Assembly: GCF_018732085.1 (NCBI RefSeq)
Contig: NZ_CP076103.1
Span: forward strand, 3,720,001-3,784,000
DNA: 64,000 nucleotides
DNA from: Lysobacter capsici
GTDB lineage: Bacteria > Pseudomonadota > Gammaproteobacteria > Xanthomonadales > Xanthomonadaceae
Reading direction: 5' to 3'
Shown here: one piece after another, positions 1-10,531 of the stretch
How the letters are laid out: each line of letters begins with the position of its first letter
How positions within the stretch are numbered: position 1 is the first letter of the stretch
Notes under the pieces: model-generated
What the model was told of the DNA's origin: nothing
What the model saw: only the letters and a program-made list of their open reading frames with translations
Database searches by the model: none
Position numbers and translations under genes: made by a program

Positions 1-1
1 C

Positions 2-529
2 AACGCGGCGATCAACTGCGCCGGCATCCTCGGCGCCGGCCGCGTGCTCGGCAAGGAATCGCCGATGCCGCTGGCGCAGTTCCAGACCACGGTCATGGTC
101 AACCTGATCGGCAGTTTCAACGTCGCCAAGGCCGCGGCCAACCTGATGCAGCACAACCAGGCCGGCGACGACGGCGAGCGCGGCGTCATCGTCAACACCG
201 CCTCGGTCGCCGCCTTTGAGGGCCAGATCGGCCAGGCCGCGTACTCCGCGTCCAAAGGCGGCGTGGTCGCGATGACCCTGCCGATGGCGCGCGAACTGTC
301 GCGCTTCGGCATCCGGGTGATGACGGTCGCGCCGGGCATCTTCTGGACGCCGATGGTCGACGGCATGCCCGAGTCGGTGCAGCAATCGCTCAGCGCCTCG
401 ATCCCGTTCCCCTCGCGCCTGGGCCAGCCGGAAGAATTCGCCGACCTGGTCGCCTACATCCTGGGCAATCGCTATCTCAACGGCGAGACGATCCGCCTGG
501 ACGGCGCTACCCGGTTGGCGCCCAAGTAA
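2..529 (+). CDS. Short-chain dehydrogenase/reductase, HSD10-like 3-hydroxyacyl-CoA dehydrogenase (5' end missing)
   Basis: The reading frame is open from the first bases of the window, so the start and the N-terminal Rossmann glycine motif lie outside. The visible part begins with the NAAxNCAGI-type segment of SDR enzymes, then has the strand ending in a catalytic-type Ser (VNTASVAAFEG), the Tyr-x-x-x-Lys motif in YSASKGG near base 250, and the PG(I/L)xxTPM cofactor loop. The wording around these motifs (QIGQAAYSASKGG, PFPSRLG, LNGETIRLDGA) is typical of the type-2 3-hydroxyacyl-CoA dehydrogenase / 17-beta-HSD10 group, which oxidises 3-hydroxyacyl-CoA with NAD+ in fatty-acid or isoleucine breakdown. 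Family is secure; exact substrate is inferred. Confidence 0.9.
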   Translation, partial: NAAINCAGILGAGRVLGKESPMPLAQFQTTVMVNLIGSFNVAKAAANLMQHNQAGDDGERGVIVNTASVAAFEGQIGQAAYSASKGGVVAMTLPMARELSRFGIRVMTVAPGIFWTPMVDGMPESVQQSLSASIPFPSRLGQPEEFADLVAYILGNRYLNGETIRLDGATRLAPK

Positions 530-533
530 CGGC

Positions 534-643
534 GGGAATCGGGAATGGGGAATCGGGAATCGCCAAAGCGGTCTCGTCTCCACTCCCAGATTCGCCGCGT
601 ACTGATTTACCGATTCCCCATTCCCGATTTCCCATTCCCGGCC
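534..643. repeat. GGGAATC-type inverted repeat between SDR gene and efpL
   Basis: Runs of GGGAATCGGGAAT on the left (534-570) face runs of ATTCCCCATTCCCGAT on the right (613-643), giving an imperfect stem. The same element recurs at 10349-10462. It looks like a dispersed REP-type element and has no coding content. Confidence 0.75.
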
Positions 644-650
644 AGAGCCC

Positions 651-1217
651 ATGAAAGCCTACGACGTAAAAAAAGGTAACGTAATCGAGCACAACAACAC
701 CGTGTACCAGGTGCGCGACATCGAACGCAGCTCGCCGCAAGGCCGCGGCGGCAACGTCAAGTTCCGTTTCACCATGTACTCGGTGCCCGGCGGGACCAAG
801 TACGACCTCAGCGTCGGCGGCGACGACGAGTTGAAGGAAGTCGAACTCAGCCGCCGCCAGGTGACCTATTCGTACAAGGACGGCGATGCGTTCGTGTTCC
901 TCGACGACGAGGACTACACGCCGTACACGCTCGACGCCGACGTGGTCGGCGACGACGCGGGCTACATCATCGACGACCTCAGCGGCTGCTATGTGCAGAT
1001 CATCGACGAACAGCCGGTGGCCCTGCAGTTGCCGGCCAGCGTGGCGATCGAAGTGATCGAAACCCCGCCCGAGCTCAAGGGCGGCACCGCGACCAAGCGG
1101 CCCAAGCCGGCCAAGCTGTCGACCGGCCTGGAGATCATGGTGCCCGAGTACATAAGCAACGGCGAACGCGTGCTGGTCAACACCGCGACCGGCGAGTTCG
1201 CCGGCCGTGCGGACTGA
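651..1217 (+). CDS. efpL: Elongation factor P-like protein EfpL (YeiP)
   Basis: A 188-residue, three-domain EF-P paralogue that binds the ribosome and helps peptide-bond formation at difficult, mainly proline-containing, motifs. The N-terminal KOW-like domain carries the EfpL-type extended loop with an Arg at its tip (SSPQGRGG, residues about 28-35) in place of the modifiable Lys loop of true EF-P. The middle domain has the VFLDDEDYTPYTL motif, and the C-terminal domain has LSTGLEIMVPEY and the terminal GRAD that match E. coli YeiP closely. Length is normal. The stop overlaps the start of the next small gene by 11 bases, suggesting coupled translation. No modification genes are in view, as expected because EfpL is thought to work unmodified. 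Confidence 0.93.
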   Translation: MKAYDVKKGNVIEHNNTVYQVRDIERSSPQGRGGNVKFRFTMYSVPGGTKYDLSVGGDDELKEVELSRRQVTYSYKDGDAFVFLDDEDYTPYTLDADVVGDDAGYIIDDLSGCYVQIIDEQPVALQLPASVAIEVIETPPELKGGTATKRPKPAKLSTGLEIMVPEYISNGERVLVNTATGEFAGRAD

Positions 1218-1602
1218 TGGGCGACGGAGCGTCGGCGCTTGCGCTTGTGCGCTGGCGCTGACGCTGTCGATCGGGTGCCAGCCTTCCGCGCCCGATAACC
1301 GCGACGCATCCGGCCAGGCCGCGGCCTGCCGCATGCCGTCGCCGTTGCCGCAGGTGCACCGCCCGGGTTGGTGCGCACTGCCGGCGGACGTGCGTGCATT
1401 CGCGACCGAGCACGAAGGCTGGCGTGGTTTTTCCGGCGGCGAACCCTCCACCCAGGACGCCATGCACGTCCTGGAGCAACAGGCCGAACAACGCCTGCGG
1501 CACGAACGCGAAAAATGGGCGCGCCTGCGCGCGCGCCATCAACGCGACCCGGCCACGGCCGCGTGGCTGGACCGCTACGGCCAGGAGACCGACCTGCGAT
1601 GA
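1207..1602 (+). CDS. Small exported protein, possible lipoprotein
   Basis: A 131-residue protein of unknown function. A GTG start inside the end of efpL is chosen because it gives a short basic N-terminus, a hydrophobic stretch (ACALALTLSI) and a Cys at about residue 24 followed by a Pro/Ala-rich linker, resembling a lipoprotein signal, although the -3 position is Ser rather than Leu and so not ideal. The remainder is charged and probably helical, ending in an Arg/Glu-rich region. The stop overlaps the ATG of the following acetyltransferase gene (ATGA), so efpL, this gene and the acetyltransferase look like one transcription unit. I recognise no domain. Confidence 0.65.
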   Translation: MRTDGRRSVGACACALALTLSIGCQPSAPDNRDASGQAAACRMPSPLPQVHRPGWCALPADVRAFATEHEGWRGFSGGEPSTQDAMHVLEQQAEQRLRHEREKWARLRARHQRDPATAAWLDRYGQETDLR

Positions 1603-2087
1603 ACCCTACCGATTCCCCTGTTACCGACACCGGCGGCTACGTCTTCGCCGCCGCGTCCGAGGCCGATCTGCCGCGCCTGATCCCGATATTGCAGGCGTTC
1701 TACGAAGTCGAACATCTGCCCTGGAACGAACCGGCCCTGCGCCGCGCCTTGTCGGCATTGGTCGGCGATCCGAATGCGGGACGCCTGCGACTGATCCTGC
1801 GCGAGGGCGAGATCGCCGGTTATTTCGTGCTGGGCTTTTGTTTCAGCCTAGAATTCGGCGGCCGCTTCGGCCTGCTCGATGAGTTGTTCGTGCTGCCGGC
1901 GCATCGCGGCGGCGGCCTGGCCAAGCGCGCCTTGGCCGAAGTCGAAGCGCTGTGCCGCGCCGAAGGCCTGGATGCGCTGCGGCTGGAAGTCAACGACGAC
2001 AATGCGCATGCTGCGCGCGGGATCTATGAGCGCGCGGGCTATGTGGCGCATCCGCGGCGGTTGATGACCTTGTGGTTGAACGGTTGA
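1599..2087 (+). CDS. GNAT-family N-acetyltransferase
   Basis: A 162-residue acetyltransferase that would move an acetyl group from acetyl-CoA to an unknown amine. The frame is open further upstream, but the ATG at 1599 is preferred because it overlaps the previous stop in an ATGA pair and directly precedes the family fold. The acetyl-CoA-binding motif A is seen as LDELFVLPAHRGGGLAKRAL (residues about 90-110), followed by the motif B helix and the conserved NDDNAHAARGIYERAGY segment near the C-terminus. Substrate cannot be told from sequence or context. Confidence 0.88.
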   Translation: MNPTDSPVTDTGGYVFAAASEADLPRLIPILQAFYEVEHLPWNEPALRRALSALVGDPNAGRLRLILREGEIAGYFVLGFCFSLEFGGRFGLLDELFVLPAHRGGGLAKRALAEVEALCRAEGLDALRLEVNDDNAHAARGIYERAGYVAHPRRLMTLWLNG

Positions 2088-2194
2088 GTTCGACGGCGTC
2101 ATGCCTGCAATCGCAAAGGCTCGACGACTTTGCGATTTAGCGTCAAACGACTGAAGCCACGCAATCTTTTGTGTGAAGGAGTTTCAGCTCAGAA

Positions 2195-2539
2195 GTCTTT
2201 TGTGGGAAGCGCCTGAGCCCCGATGTCTTTTGTGGGAGGGGCTTGAGCCCCGACGCTTTCCGATCCGGTCGCTCGCAAGGTTCGTCTCAATCTGAGCCAA
2301 AGGCGTCGGGGCTAAAGCCCCTCGCACAAAAGACCTCGATTTCGCGCTATCAACCGATGGTTTGATGCTCGCTATCGCAAAGCCTCAATGATTTCGCGAT
2401 TGAGCACCAAACGACCGACGCCACGAGGTCTTTTGTGGGAGGGGCTTCAGCCCCGACGCTTTCCGATCCGGTCGCCCGCAGGGTTCGTCGCAAGCTGAGC
2501 CAAAGGCGTCGGGGCTGAAGCCCCTCCCACAAAAGACCT
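2195..2539. repeat. Two inverted-repeat elements of the TCTTTTGTGGGAGGGG family
   Basis: The 460-base gap between the acetyltransferase and the next gene holds no gene. It contains a lone half copy near 2195-2222 and two complete elements (2225-2333 and 2427-2539). Each element begins with TCTTTTGTGGGAGGGGCT and ends with its reverse complement, with a conserved middle. Further copies lie at 14119-14240 and 27501-27632. Mobile-element proteins are absent, so these are REP/BIME-like sequences. Confidence 0.8.
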
Positions 2540-2549
2540 CAATCTAACG

Positions 2550-2918
2550 CTACCAGGCGGTGAACACCGCGCCCGGTATCGTCAAGGCTTTCAGCGATGG
2601 ACCTGTGCCCGTTATCAGCGCCAGGCACTGTTCCAAGGTCGCATCGACCTGCAACGAGCCCTGCCTGTCCTTGACGATGAAATCGATCAGCACGCTCAAA
2701 TCGTCGTTGACGTAGAACTGCAGCGTCTCCCCGTCCGCGTCGATCAAGCCGATGAAATTGTTCGGATGCACCAGCACCTCGCTCATCATCGTCTCGATCT
2801 CGTCCAGGAGATGATACGACTCGTCCTCCGACTGGCCCGAGCCGCGGCTGCTCGGCCGGTAATCTTCGTAGAACAGCACGAATCCCGGGCGCTGCGGGTC
2901 GGCCCAATCGATCGCCAT
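2550..2918 (-). CDS. Hypothetical protein, 122 residues
   Basis: An acidic, soluble 122-residue protein with no signal peptide or membrane segment and no motif I recognise. It starts at an ATG with a good AGGAG ribosome site nine bases upstream. It is rich in Asp/Glu in the first third and ends in a hydrophobic, probably beta-structured region. It is transcribed away from the phospholipase C gene and is followed by repeat elements. Codon use matches the genome, so it is probably a real gene of unknown role. Confidence 0.7.
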   Translation of the reverse strand: MAIDWADPQRPGFVLFYEDYRPSSRGSGQSEDESYHLLDEIETMMSEVLVHPNNFIGLIDADGETLQFYVNDDLSVLIDFIVKDRQGSLQVDATLEQCLALITGTGPSLKALTIPGAVFTAW

Positions 2919-3138
2919 GGGGTTTGCTCCTGTGTCGGCGGTCGCCGCGCATCACAGTATCGGGACCCGACGCGCGCCGTCCAGCCTGCGCCAACTGTGC
3001 CGATGGTCGCAGCTTTGCGCGAGCGCTTGCCGTTCCAATCCGACTGCAACGCCGCTGCAATCGGCTACCGTCATCGTTGCCGTTTGCGGCCGCCGCCGAG
3101 CGCGGCCGTGCAGTCCGCCTTTTGCAGGAGTCAGTGCC

Positions 3139-5226
<2,088 letters not shown>

Positions 5227-5320
5227 GTTCAGGCGATCGTCGATCGAAGCCGAACGCCCAGGGATGCGCGTCGCACGCCATTGTCGAAGCACGGGACGGC
5301 GTGGCGACGTCGCAGCTCCT

Positions 5321-6080
5321 GTAGGAGCGACGCGAGTCGCGACCGCGACATTTCGGCAACGTCGAGACCTGCGCCGCGGGCGTGTTTTCGCGGTCGCGGC
5401 TTGCGCCGCTCCTACAGGTAGGCCATGTGGCTTTGGCTTGAGCGTGAAGCTTCGCAGTTCATCCAGCGCTGCGAGGCTTGTAACTCGCGTTTAGTAACAG
5501 CACACCCGGAGGGCGGCGCACATGGATGTGCGCCGCGCGCCACCGGGACAGGATGTCCCGTGTGGCGCGTGCCTGCGTCGGCTCCGCACTTGCGGGCACT
5601 TGATCCACAAAAAAGCGTTTTTCTTTGGTTACCTTTTGACCGAAGGGAATCCAGACGGACTTTTGTCGCTTTTGACAAAAGAAAGTAACTCGGCCGCTTG
5701 CGAACGAAAGCCGTTGATCTTGCCTTCGGCTTCAGAAGCTCTATAGCTTTGAAGCTTTCAAAGCTGCAAGCAGGATCAAAAGCTTCCGCCACTAAAGCGG
5801 CGGGTCACTTTCTTTTGTCAAAAGCGACAAAAGAAAGGTAACCAAAGAAAAACGCTTTTTCTTGAATCAAGAGCCCGCGCGTGCGGTGCTTACGCGGGCA
5901 TGCGCCACACGGGACATCCTGTCCCGGTGGCGCACGGCGCACATCCCTGTGCGCCGCCCTCAGGGTGTGCTGTTGTTCTCGCGAGTGAGTTGCCTCGCAG
6001 CGCTGGATGAACCGCGCGACTTCAGACTCAAGCAAAAGCCGCATGGGCTACCTGTAGGAGCGGCGCAAGCCGCGACCGCG
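5321..6080. repeat. Composite inverted-repeat element, about 0.76 kb, non-coding
   Basis: The 1.1 kb gap between phospholipase C and the NUDIX gene has no credible gene. It holds a CTGTAGGAGCG / CGCTCCTACAG pair (5321-5415), then a long left arm (about 5415-5705) whose reverse complement appears as a right arm (about 5804-6050), ending in another CTGTAGGAGCG half-element (6052-6080). Recognisable matching pieces in the two arms include the CTTTTGTCAAAAG block, the GGGACAGGATGTCCC block, the CACACCC block and the TTCATCCAGCGCTGCGAGGC block. Open frames here are repeats read as protein. Confidence 0.75.
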
Positions 6081-6095
6081 AATTACGGCTACGGC

Positions 6096-6312
6096 GCAGG
6101 CCATGTGCGCCGCCCTCCGGGTGCGTTGTTGTTCTCGCGAGTTAGTGGTCTCGCAGCGCTGGATGGACTGCGCGGCTTCGGTGTCGAACCAAAGCTAGAC
6201 GGCAAGGCCGTACCCACTCGCCGACTCGTCCGCCCGACCCGCCGCACACCAACGATTCCCGTTACGAAACGTCGCCCCCCTGGATGGGCTGCGCGACTTC
6301 AGAGTCGAGGCA
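6096..6312. repeat. Partial direct copies of the right arm of the composite repeat
   Basis: Bases 6096-6190 repeat the 5938-6020 part of the right arm (GTGCGCCGCCCTC, GTTGTTCTCGCGAGT, TCGCAGCGCTGGATG). A third short piece (CTGGATGGGCTGCGCGACTT) lies at 6280-6300, just before the stop of the NUDIX gene. Confidence 0.65.
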
Positions 6313-6348
6313 AAAAAGCCAAACAGCAAGACCGTCCCGCTCGCCGGC

Positions 6349-6996
6349 TCAACCGCCCGACTCGCCGCGCGCCAGCCACTTCGCGGCCATCCGCCGCATC
6401 GACGCGTCGCTGCCCGGATCGTCGAGCAATTCGGAAATCTCGCGCCAGGCCAGGTCCAGCGATTCCTCGCTGACCACGTAGTCCTCGTTGTCGCCCGCGC
6501 GCACCACGTAGCGCAGGTCGTAATGCCAGTGACCGGGCACGTCGCGGCGTTCGGGGATCCAATGACGGTCCAGGTCGAACAGCTGCGGATCGACCGACAG
6601 GCCGGTCAGGCCGGATTCTTCCTCGGCTTCGCGCAGCGCCACCTGGGCCAGGTCGCGGTCGCCGTCGGCGTGGCCGCCCAGTTGCAGCCAGCGGCCGAGT
6701 TTGCGGTGGTGGGTCAACAGCACCCGCCGGCCGGCGCGGTCGATCAGCCAGGCGCCGCCGGTGAAATGGCCGGCCAGGCGTTCGCGCATAAACGGGTCGG
6801 CGGGCGGCGGCGCGTCATGCTGCGCCGCGTCATCCGCGCCGTCGGCGGAACCGGGCGAACCCTCGCCAGCTCGCACGGCTTCATCGAGCAACTGCAGGAA
6901 CGGCAGCGTATGTTCCGCCTCCGCCGGCCAACGTCGCGCATATTCGATGAGATTGGAACGAAGTTCGCCGATGGCGTCGGAATGTTTCGCTGGCAT
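6349..6996 (-). CDS. NUDIX hydrolase
   Basis: A 215-residue hydrolase of nucleoside-diphosphate-linked compounds. The start at 6996 (protein beginning MPAKHSDAIGEL) is chosen because upstream sequence in the same frame is low-complexity and crosses the promoter of the divergent permease. A helical N-terminal region of about 85 residues precedes the NUDIX fold. The NUDIX box is visible as GGHADGDRDL...REAEEESGL, with the usual first Glu replaced by Arg but the metal-binding RExxEE intact. Substrate unknown. It is divergent from the APC permease gene, about 190 bases apart. Confidence 0.87.
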   Translation of the reverse strand: MPAKHSDAIGELRSNLIEYARRWPAEAEHTLPFLQLLDEAVRAGEGSPGSADGADDAAQHDAPPPADPFMRERLAGHFTGGAWLIDRAGRRVLLTHHRKLGRWLQLGGHADGDRDLAQVALREAEEESGLTGLSVDPQLFDLDRHWIPERRDVPGHWHYDLRYVVRAGDNEDYVVSEESLDLAWREISELLDDPGSDASMRRMAAKWLARGESGG

Positions 6997-7182
6997 GCGC
7001 AAACTGCAGTGTGGCTGGCGGTGTGGGGCGCGATTATGGCGGCAAGAACCATGACGATGTGAGCTTGCCGGTGATTTCCACCCTGGGTTAAGGTGGCCCG
7101 CCGCCCCGCTCCGGGGTCGGTCATCGTCGTCATCAGAACGGCGGGCACGCAGATCACTTCTTACGAGAGAGAGGGGAGTTCG

Positions 7183-8679
7183 ATGTCGAGAGGCCTGTTC
7201 ATCACCAAGCCGGTGCACGCCGCGCCGCACGTAGACGCCGGGGAAATCCACGGCAGTCTCGAAGGCGAAGGTTCACTCAAGCGCGCGCTGACCTCCAAAC
7301 ACTTGGTGATGCTCGGCATCGGCGGCGTGATCGGCGCCGGCATCTTCGTCCTCACCGGCCAGGCCGCGGCCCAGCACGCCGGCCCGGCGGTGGTCATCAG
7401 CTTCATGCTCGCCGGCTTCGCCTGCGCCCTGGCCGGCCTGTGCTACGCCGAGTTCGCGGCGATGCTGCCGGTTTCGGGCAGCGCCTACTCCTATTCCTAC
7501 GCGACCCTCGGCGAGGGCGTGGCCTGGTTCATCGGTTGGAACCTGGTGCTCGAATACCTGTTCGCCGCATCGACCGTATCGGTCGGGTGGTCGGGGTATT
7601 TCAGCGAGCTGTTGCATTTATTGAGCGGCTGGACAGGCACCGACCTGGCCTTGCCCAAGGCATTGGCCTCGGCGCCGTATGAATTCGTCAACGGCCACAT
7701 CCAGGCCACCGGCACCCTCATCAACCTGCCGGCGGTGTGCATCGTCGCCGCGCTCAGCGGCCTGTGCTACGTCGGCGTGACCCAGTCGGCGTTCGTCAAC
7801 TCGATCATCGTCACCATCAAGCTGATCGTGATCCTGCTGTTCCTGGCGTTCGCGCTGAAGTACATCAATCCCGACAACTGGCAGCCCTTCATCCCCGAGA
7901 ACGAAGGCCCGGGCAAGTTCGGCTGGGAAGGCATCACCCGCGCGGCGGCGATCGTGTTCTTCTCCTACATCGGTTTCGACGCGGTCTCCACCGCCGCCGG
8001 CGAGGCCAAGAACCCGCAGCGCGACATGCCGATCGGCATCCTGGGCTCGCTGGCGATCTGCACGGTGCTGTACATCCTGGTCTCGCTGACCCTGACCGGC
8101 ATCGCCGACTTCCGCACCCTCAACACGCCCGAGCCGGTCGCGACCGCGCTGAGCAACTACACCGAACTGAACTGGCTGCGCTTCATCGTGGTGATCGGCG
8201 CGCTGGCCGGCCTGTCGTCGGTGATCCTGGTCATGCTGATGGGCCAGCCGCGCATCTTCTTCACGATGTCGCAGGACGGGCTGATCCCGAAGATCTTCTC
8301 CAAGGTCCATCCGAAGTTCCAGACTCCGTACATCGGCACGATCATCGTCGGCATCTTCGCCTGCGCCCTGGCCGGGCTGTTCCCGATCAGCGTGCTCGGC
8401 GAACTGGTGTCGATGGGTACCCTGCTCGCCTTCGCCACGGTCTGCATCGGCGTGCTGGTGCTGCGCTATACCCGCCCGGACCTGCAGCGTCCGTTCCGCG
8501 TGCCGTTCGTGTGGTTCGTCTGCCCGCTCGGCGCCGCCGCGTGCCTGTTCCTGTTCTGGCAGGCCTTCGCCGAGCATTGGCGCCTGATGGTGGGCTGGAC
8601 CGTGATCGGCGTGGTGATCTACCTGGTCTACGGCTACCGCAACAGCAAGCTGCGCAAGGCCGCCGACGCGGCGGCTTGA
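7183..8679 (+). CDS. APC-family amino acid permease (first copy)
   Basis: A 498-residue inner-membrane transporter with about 12 hydrophobic segments. The start at 7183 has a strong GAGAGGGGAG ribosome site; an upstream in-frame GTG lacks one. The family's first-helix motif GVIGAGIFVLTG appears at about residues 46-57, and the TM6 region has FFSYIGFDAVSTAAGEAKNPQRD, both typical of the cationic-amino-acid/YfnA-like branch. The cytoplasmic N-terminal tail is about 35 residues. A clear terminator follows at 8696-8725. The neighbouring gene is a paralogue, so this is a local duplication; substrate probably an amino acid but not determinable. Confidence 0.92.
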   Translation: MSRGLFITKPVHAAPHVDAGEIHGSLEGEGSLKRALTSKHLVMLGIGGVIGAGIFVLTGQAAAQHAGPAVVISFMLAGFACALAGLCYAEFAAMLPVSGSAYSYSYATLGEGVAWFIGWNLVLEYLFAASTVSVGWSGYFSELLHLLSGWTGTDLALPKALASAPYEFVNGHIQATGTLINLPAVCIVAALSGLCYVGVTQSAFVNSIIVTIKLIVILLFLAFALKYINPDNWQPFIPENEGPGKFGWEGITRAAAIVFFSYIGFDAVSTAAGEAKNPQRDMPIGILGSLAICTVLYILVSLTLTGIADFRTLNTPEPVATALSNYTELNWLRFIVVIGALAGLSSVILVMLMGQPRIFFTMSQDGLIPKIFSKVHPKFQTPYIGTIIVGIFACALAGLFPISVLGELVSMGTLLAFATVCIGVLVLRYTRPDLQRPFRVPFVWFVCPLGAAACLFLFWQAFAEHWRLMVGWTVIGVVIYLVYGYRNSKLRKAADAAA

Positions 8680-8695
8680 TCGGCACGCAGTCATC

Positions 8696-8725
8696 AAGGC
8701 CGGCGGAGTTTCCGCCGGCCTTTTT
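8696..8725 (+). terminator. Rho-independent terminator after first permease
   Basis: A 12-base perfect stem (AAGGCCGGCGGA / TCCGCCGGCCTT) with a 3-base loop, followed by a T run, 16 bases after the permease stop. Confidence 0.9.
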
Positions 8726-8790
8726 CCTTTTCACCGTACTAACGCTCCACTGCGATCCGATCCGACTTCGAGCGTGCCGGCCCGAGTTCG

Positions 8791-8872
8791 TCGTCCCCGC
8801 GAAGGCGGGGACCCAGGGCTTCATCCAGGCAGAGCATTGAAGTCTCTAGATTCCCGCGTTCGCGGGAATGAC
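8791..8872. repeat. REP-like pair of short palindromes
   Basis: GTCCCCGCGAAGGCGGGGAC at 8792-8811 and ATTCCCGCGTTCGCGGGAAT at 8850-8869, separated by about 38 bases. This is a common arrangement of dispersed palindromes in gammaproteobacterial genomes. Confidence 0.7.
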
Positions 8873-8922
8873 GAGCTGGAAGATACGCAACGCGGGCCGC
8901 AAGCAGCACCAGGAAGAAACAC

Positions 8923-10356
8923 ATGCTGGGACAACTCTGGGCGACCAAACACCCGCACGCCGCGCACACCGAGGCCGAGGGACTGAGCCTGCACCGCACG
9001 CTCGGCCCGTGGGGCCTGACCGCGCTGGGCATCGGCGCGGTGATCGGCGGCGGCATCTTCGTCATCACCGGCAAGGCCGCGGCCGAGCATGCCGGCCCGG
9101 CGATCATGCTGTCGTTCATTCTCGCCGCGATCTGTTGCACCTTCTGCGCGCTGGCCTACGCCGAGTTCGCGGCGATGGTGCCGGTCTCGGGCAGCGCCTA
9201 CACCTACACCTACGCGACCCTGGGCGAGCTGGCGGCCTGGTTCATCGGCTGGATGCTGATATTGGAATACGGCGTGTCCGCATCCGCCGTGGCGGTCAGC
9301 TGGACCGGGTATTTCCTCAGTCTGCTGCAACATTTCGACATAACCCTGCCGGCGGCGCTGGTGCAAGCGCCGCTGGACGCCAAGCTGCGCCCGACCGGCG
9401 CGATCGCCAACCTGCCGGCGGCCGCGATCGTGCTGCTGCTGACCTGGCTGTGTTATGTCGGCATCCGCAAGTCCTCGGCCATGAACATGGCGATGGTGAT
9501 CCTGAAATCGGGCCTGATCGTGCTGGTGATCGCGGTCGGCTGGAAGTACGTCAATCCCGAGCTGTGGACGCCCTTCATCCCCGAGTCGCAGGGCCCGGGC
9601 AAGTACGGCTGGGAAGGCGTGCTGCGCGGCGCGTCGATGGTGTTCTTCGCCTACATCGGCTTCGAGGCGGTGTCGGTGGCGGCGCAGGAATCGCACAAGC
9701 CGCAGAAGGACATGCCGATCGGCATGCTCGCCTCGCTGGCGATCTGCACCGTGCTTTACATCGGCATGGCCGCGGTCATGACCGGGTTGGCGCCGTACAC
9801 CACCCTGGGCACCGACGAGCCGGTGGTGACCGCGATCGCCGCGCATCCGGCGCTGGGCTGGCTGCGCCTGGTGGTCGAGATCGGCGCCCTGGTCGGGCTG
9901 TCGTCGGTGGTGCTGGTGATGATCATCGGCCAGCCGCGCATCTTCATGATCATGGCGCGCGACGGCCTGCTGCCGCCGGTGTTCACCAAGATCCACCCCA
10001 AGTACCGCACCCCGCACATCAATACCGTGATCACCGGCGTGGGCATCGCCCTGCTGGCGGCGCTGTTCCCGCTCGACATCCTCGGCGACATGACCTCGAT
10101 GGGCACCCTGATCGCGTTCGCCGCGGTCTGCGCCGGCGTGCTGATCCTGCGCCGCACCCAGCCCGACCTGCCGCGCCCGTTCCGGATCGCCTTCGCCTGG
10201 CCGGTCTGCCTGGCCGGCATCGTCAGCTGCCTGATCCTGCTGTCGACCATGACCGCGCACAACTGGATGCTGATGGGCGTGTGGACGGCGATCGGCTTCG
10301 CGATCTATTTCGCTTACAGCGTGCGGCACAGCAAGCTGCGTAAGAGCCGGGAATAG
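8923..10356 (+). CDS. APC-family amino acid permease (second copy)
   Basis: A 477-residue paralogue of the preceding permease, with the same helix-1 motif (GAVIGGGIFVITG), the same TM6 region (FFAYIGFEAVSVAAQESHKPQKD) and the same order of about 12 membrane helices. An AGGAAG ribosome site precedes the ATG. The two copies differ most at the N-terminal tail and in the loop around residues 140-165, consistent with divergence of substrate range. The last two codons and the TAG stop fall inside a GGGAATAGGGAATC repeat, so the C-terminus has been set by that element. Acts in the inner membrane as a proton- or amino-acid-coupled transporter. Confidence 0.92.
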   Translation: MLGQLWATKHPHAAHTEAEGLSLHRTLGPWGLTALGIGAVIGGGIFVITGKAAAEHAGPAIMLSFILAAICCTFCALAYAEFAAMVPVSGSAYTYTYATLGELAAWFIGWMLILEYGVSASAVAVSWTGYFLSLLQHFDITLPAALVQAPLDAKLRPTGAIANLPAAAIVLLLTWLCYVGIRKSSAMNMAMVILKSGLIVLVIAVGWKYVNPELWTPFIPESQGPGKYGWEGVLRGASMVFFAYIGFEAVSVAAQESHKPQKDMPIGMLASLAICTVLYIGMAAVMTGLAPYTTLGTDEPVVTAIAAHPALGWLRLVVEIGALVGLSSVVLVMIIGQPRIFMIMARDGLLPPVFTKIHPKYRTPHINTVITGVGIALLAALFPLDILGDMTSMGTLIAFAAVCAGVLILRRTQPDLPRPFRIAFAWPVCLAGIVSCLILLSTMTAHNWMLMGVWTAIGFAIYFAYSVRHSKLRKSRE

Positions 10357-10462
10357 GGAATCGGGAATAGGGAATCGGATGGGGGCTGGGAGAATCGCTA
10401 GACCCGCCGCTGCGCTGCTGGCCTTGCTCTTACGATTCCCGACTCCCGATTCCCGATTCCCG
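10349..10462. repeat. GGGAATAG/GGGAATC inverted repeat overlapping the permease stop codon
   Basis: Tandem GGGAATA/GGGAATC units at 10349-10377 face ATTCCCGA units at 10435-10462. It is the same family as 534-643. The left edge supplies the TAG stop of the second permease. Confidence 0.72.
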
Positions 10463-10531
10463 GCCCCCAAAGCAACGCTGCGTTGCCGCAAAAACGAGGC
10501 AAGCGACACACCGGGGCGCTAAACTCGCCCC

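Noticed and set aside
5862..6473. Open frames in the gap between phospholipase C and NUDIX genes
   Set aside because: They translate the arms of the inverted repeat and then the NUDIX gene in antisense.
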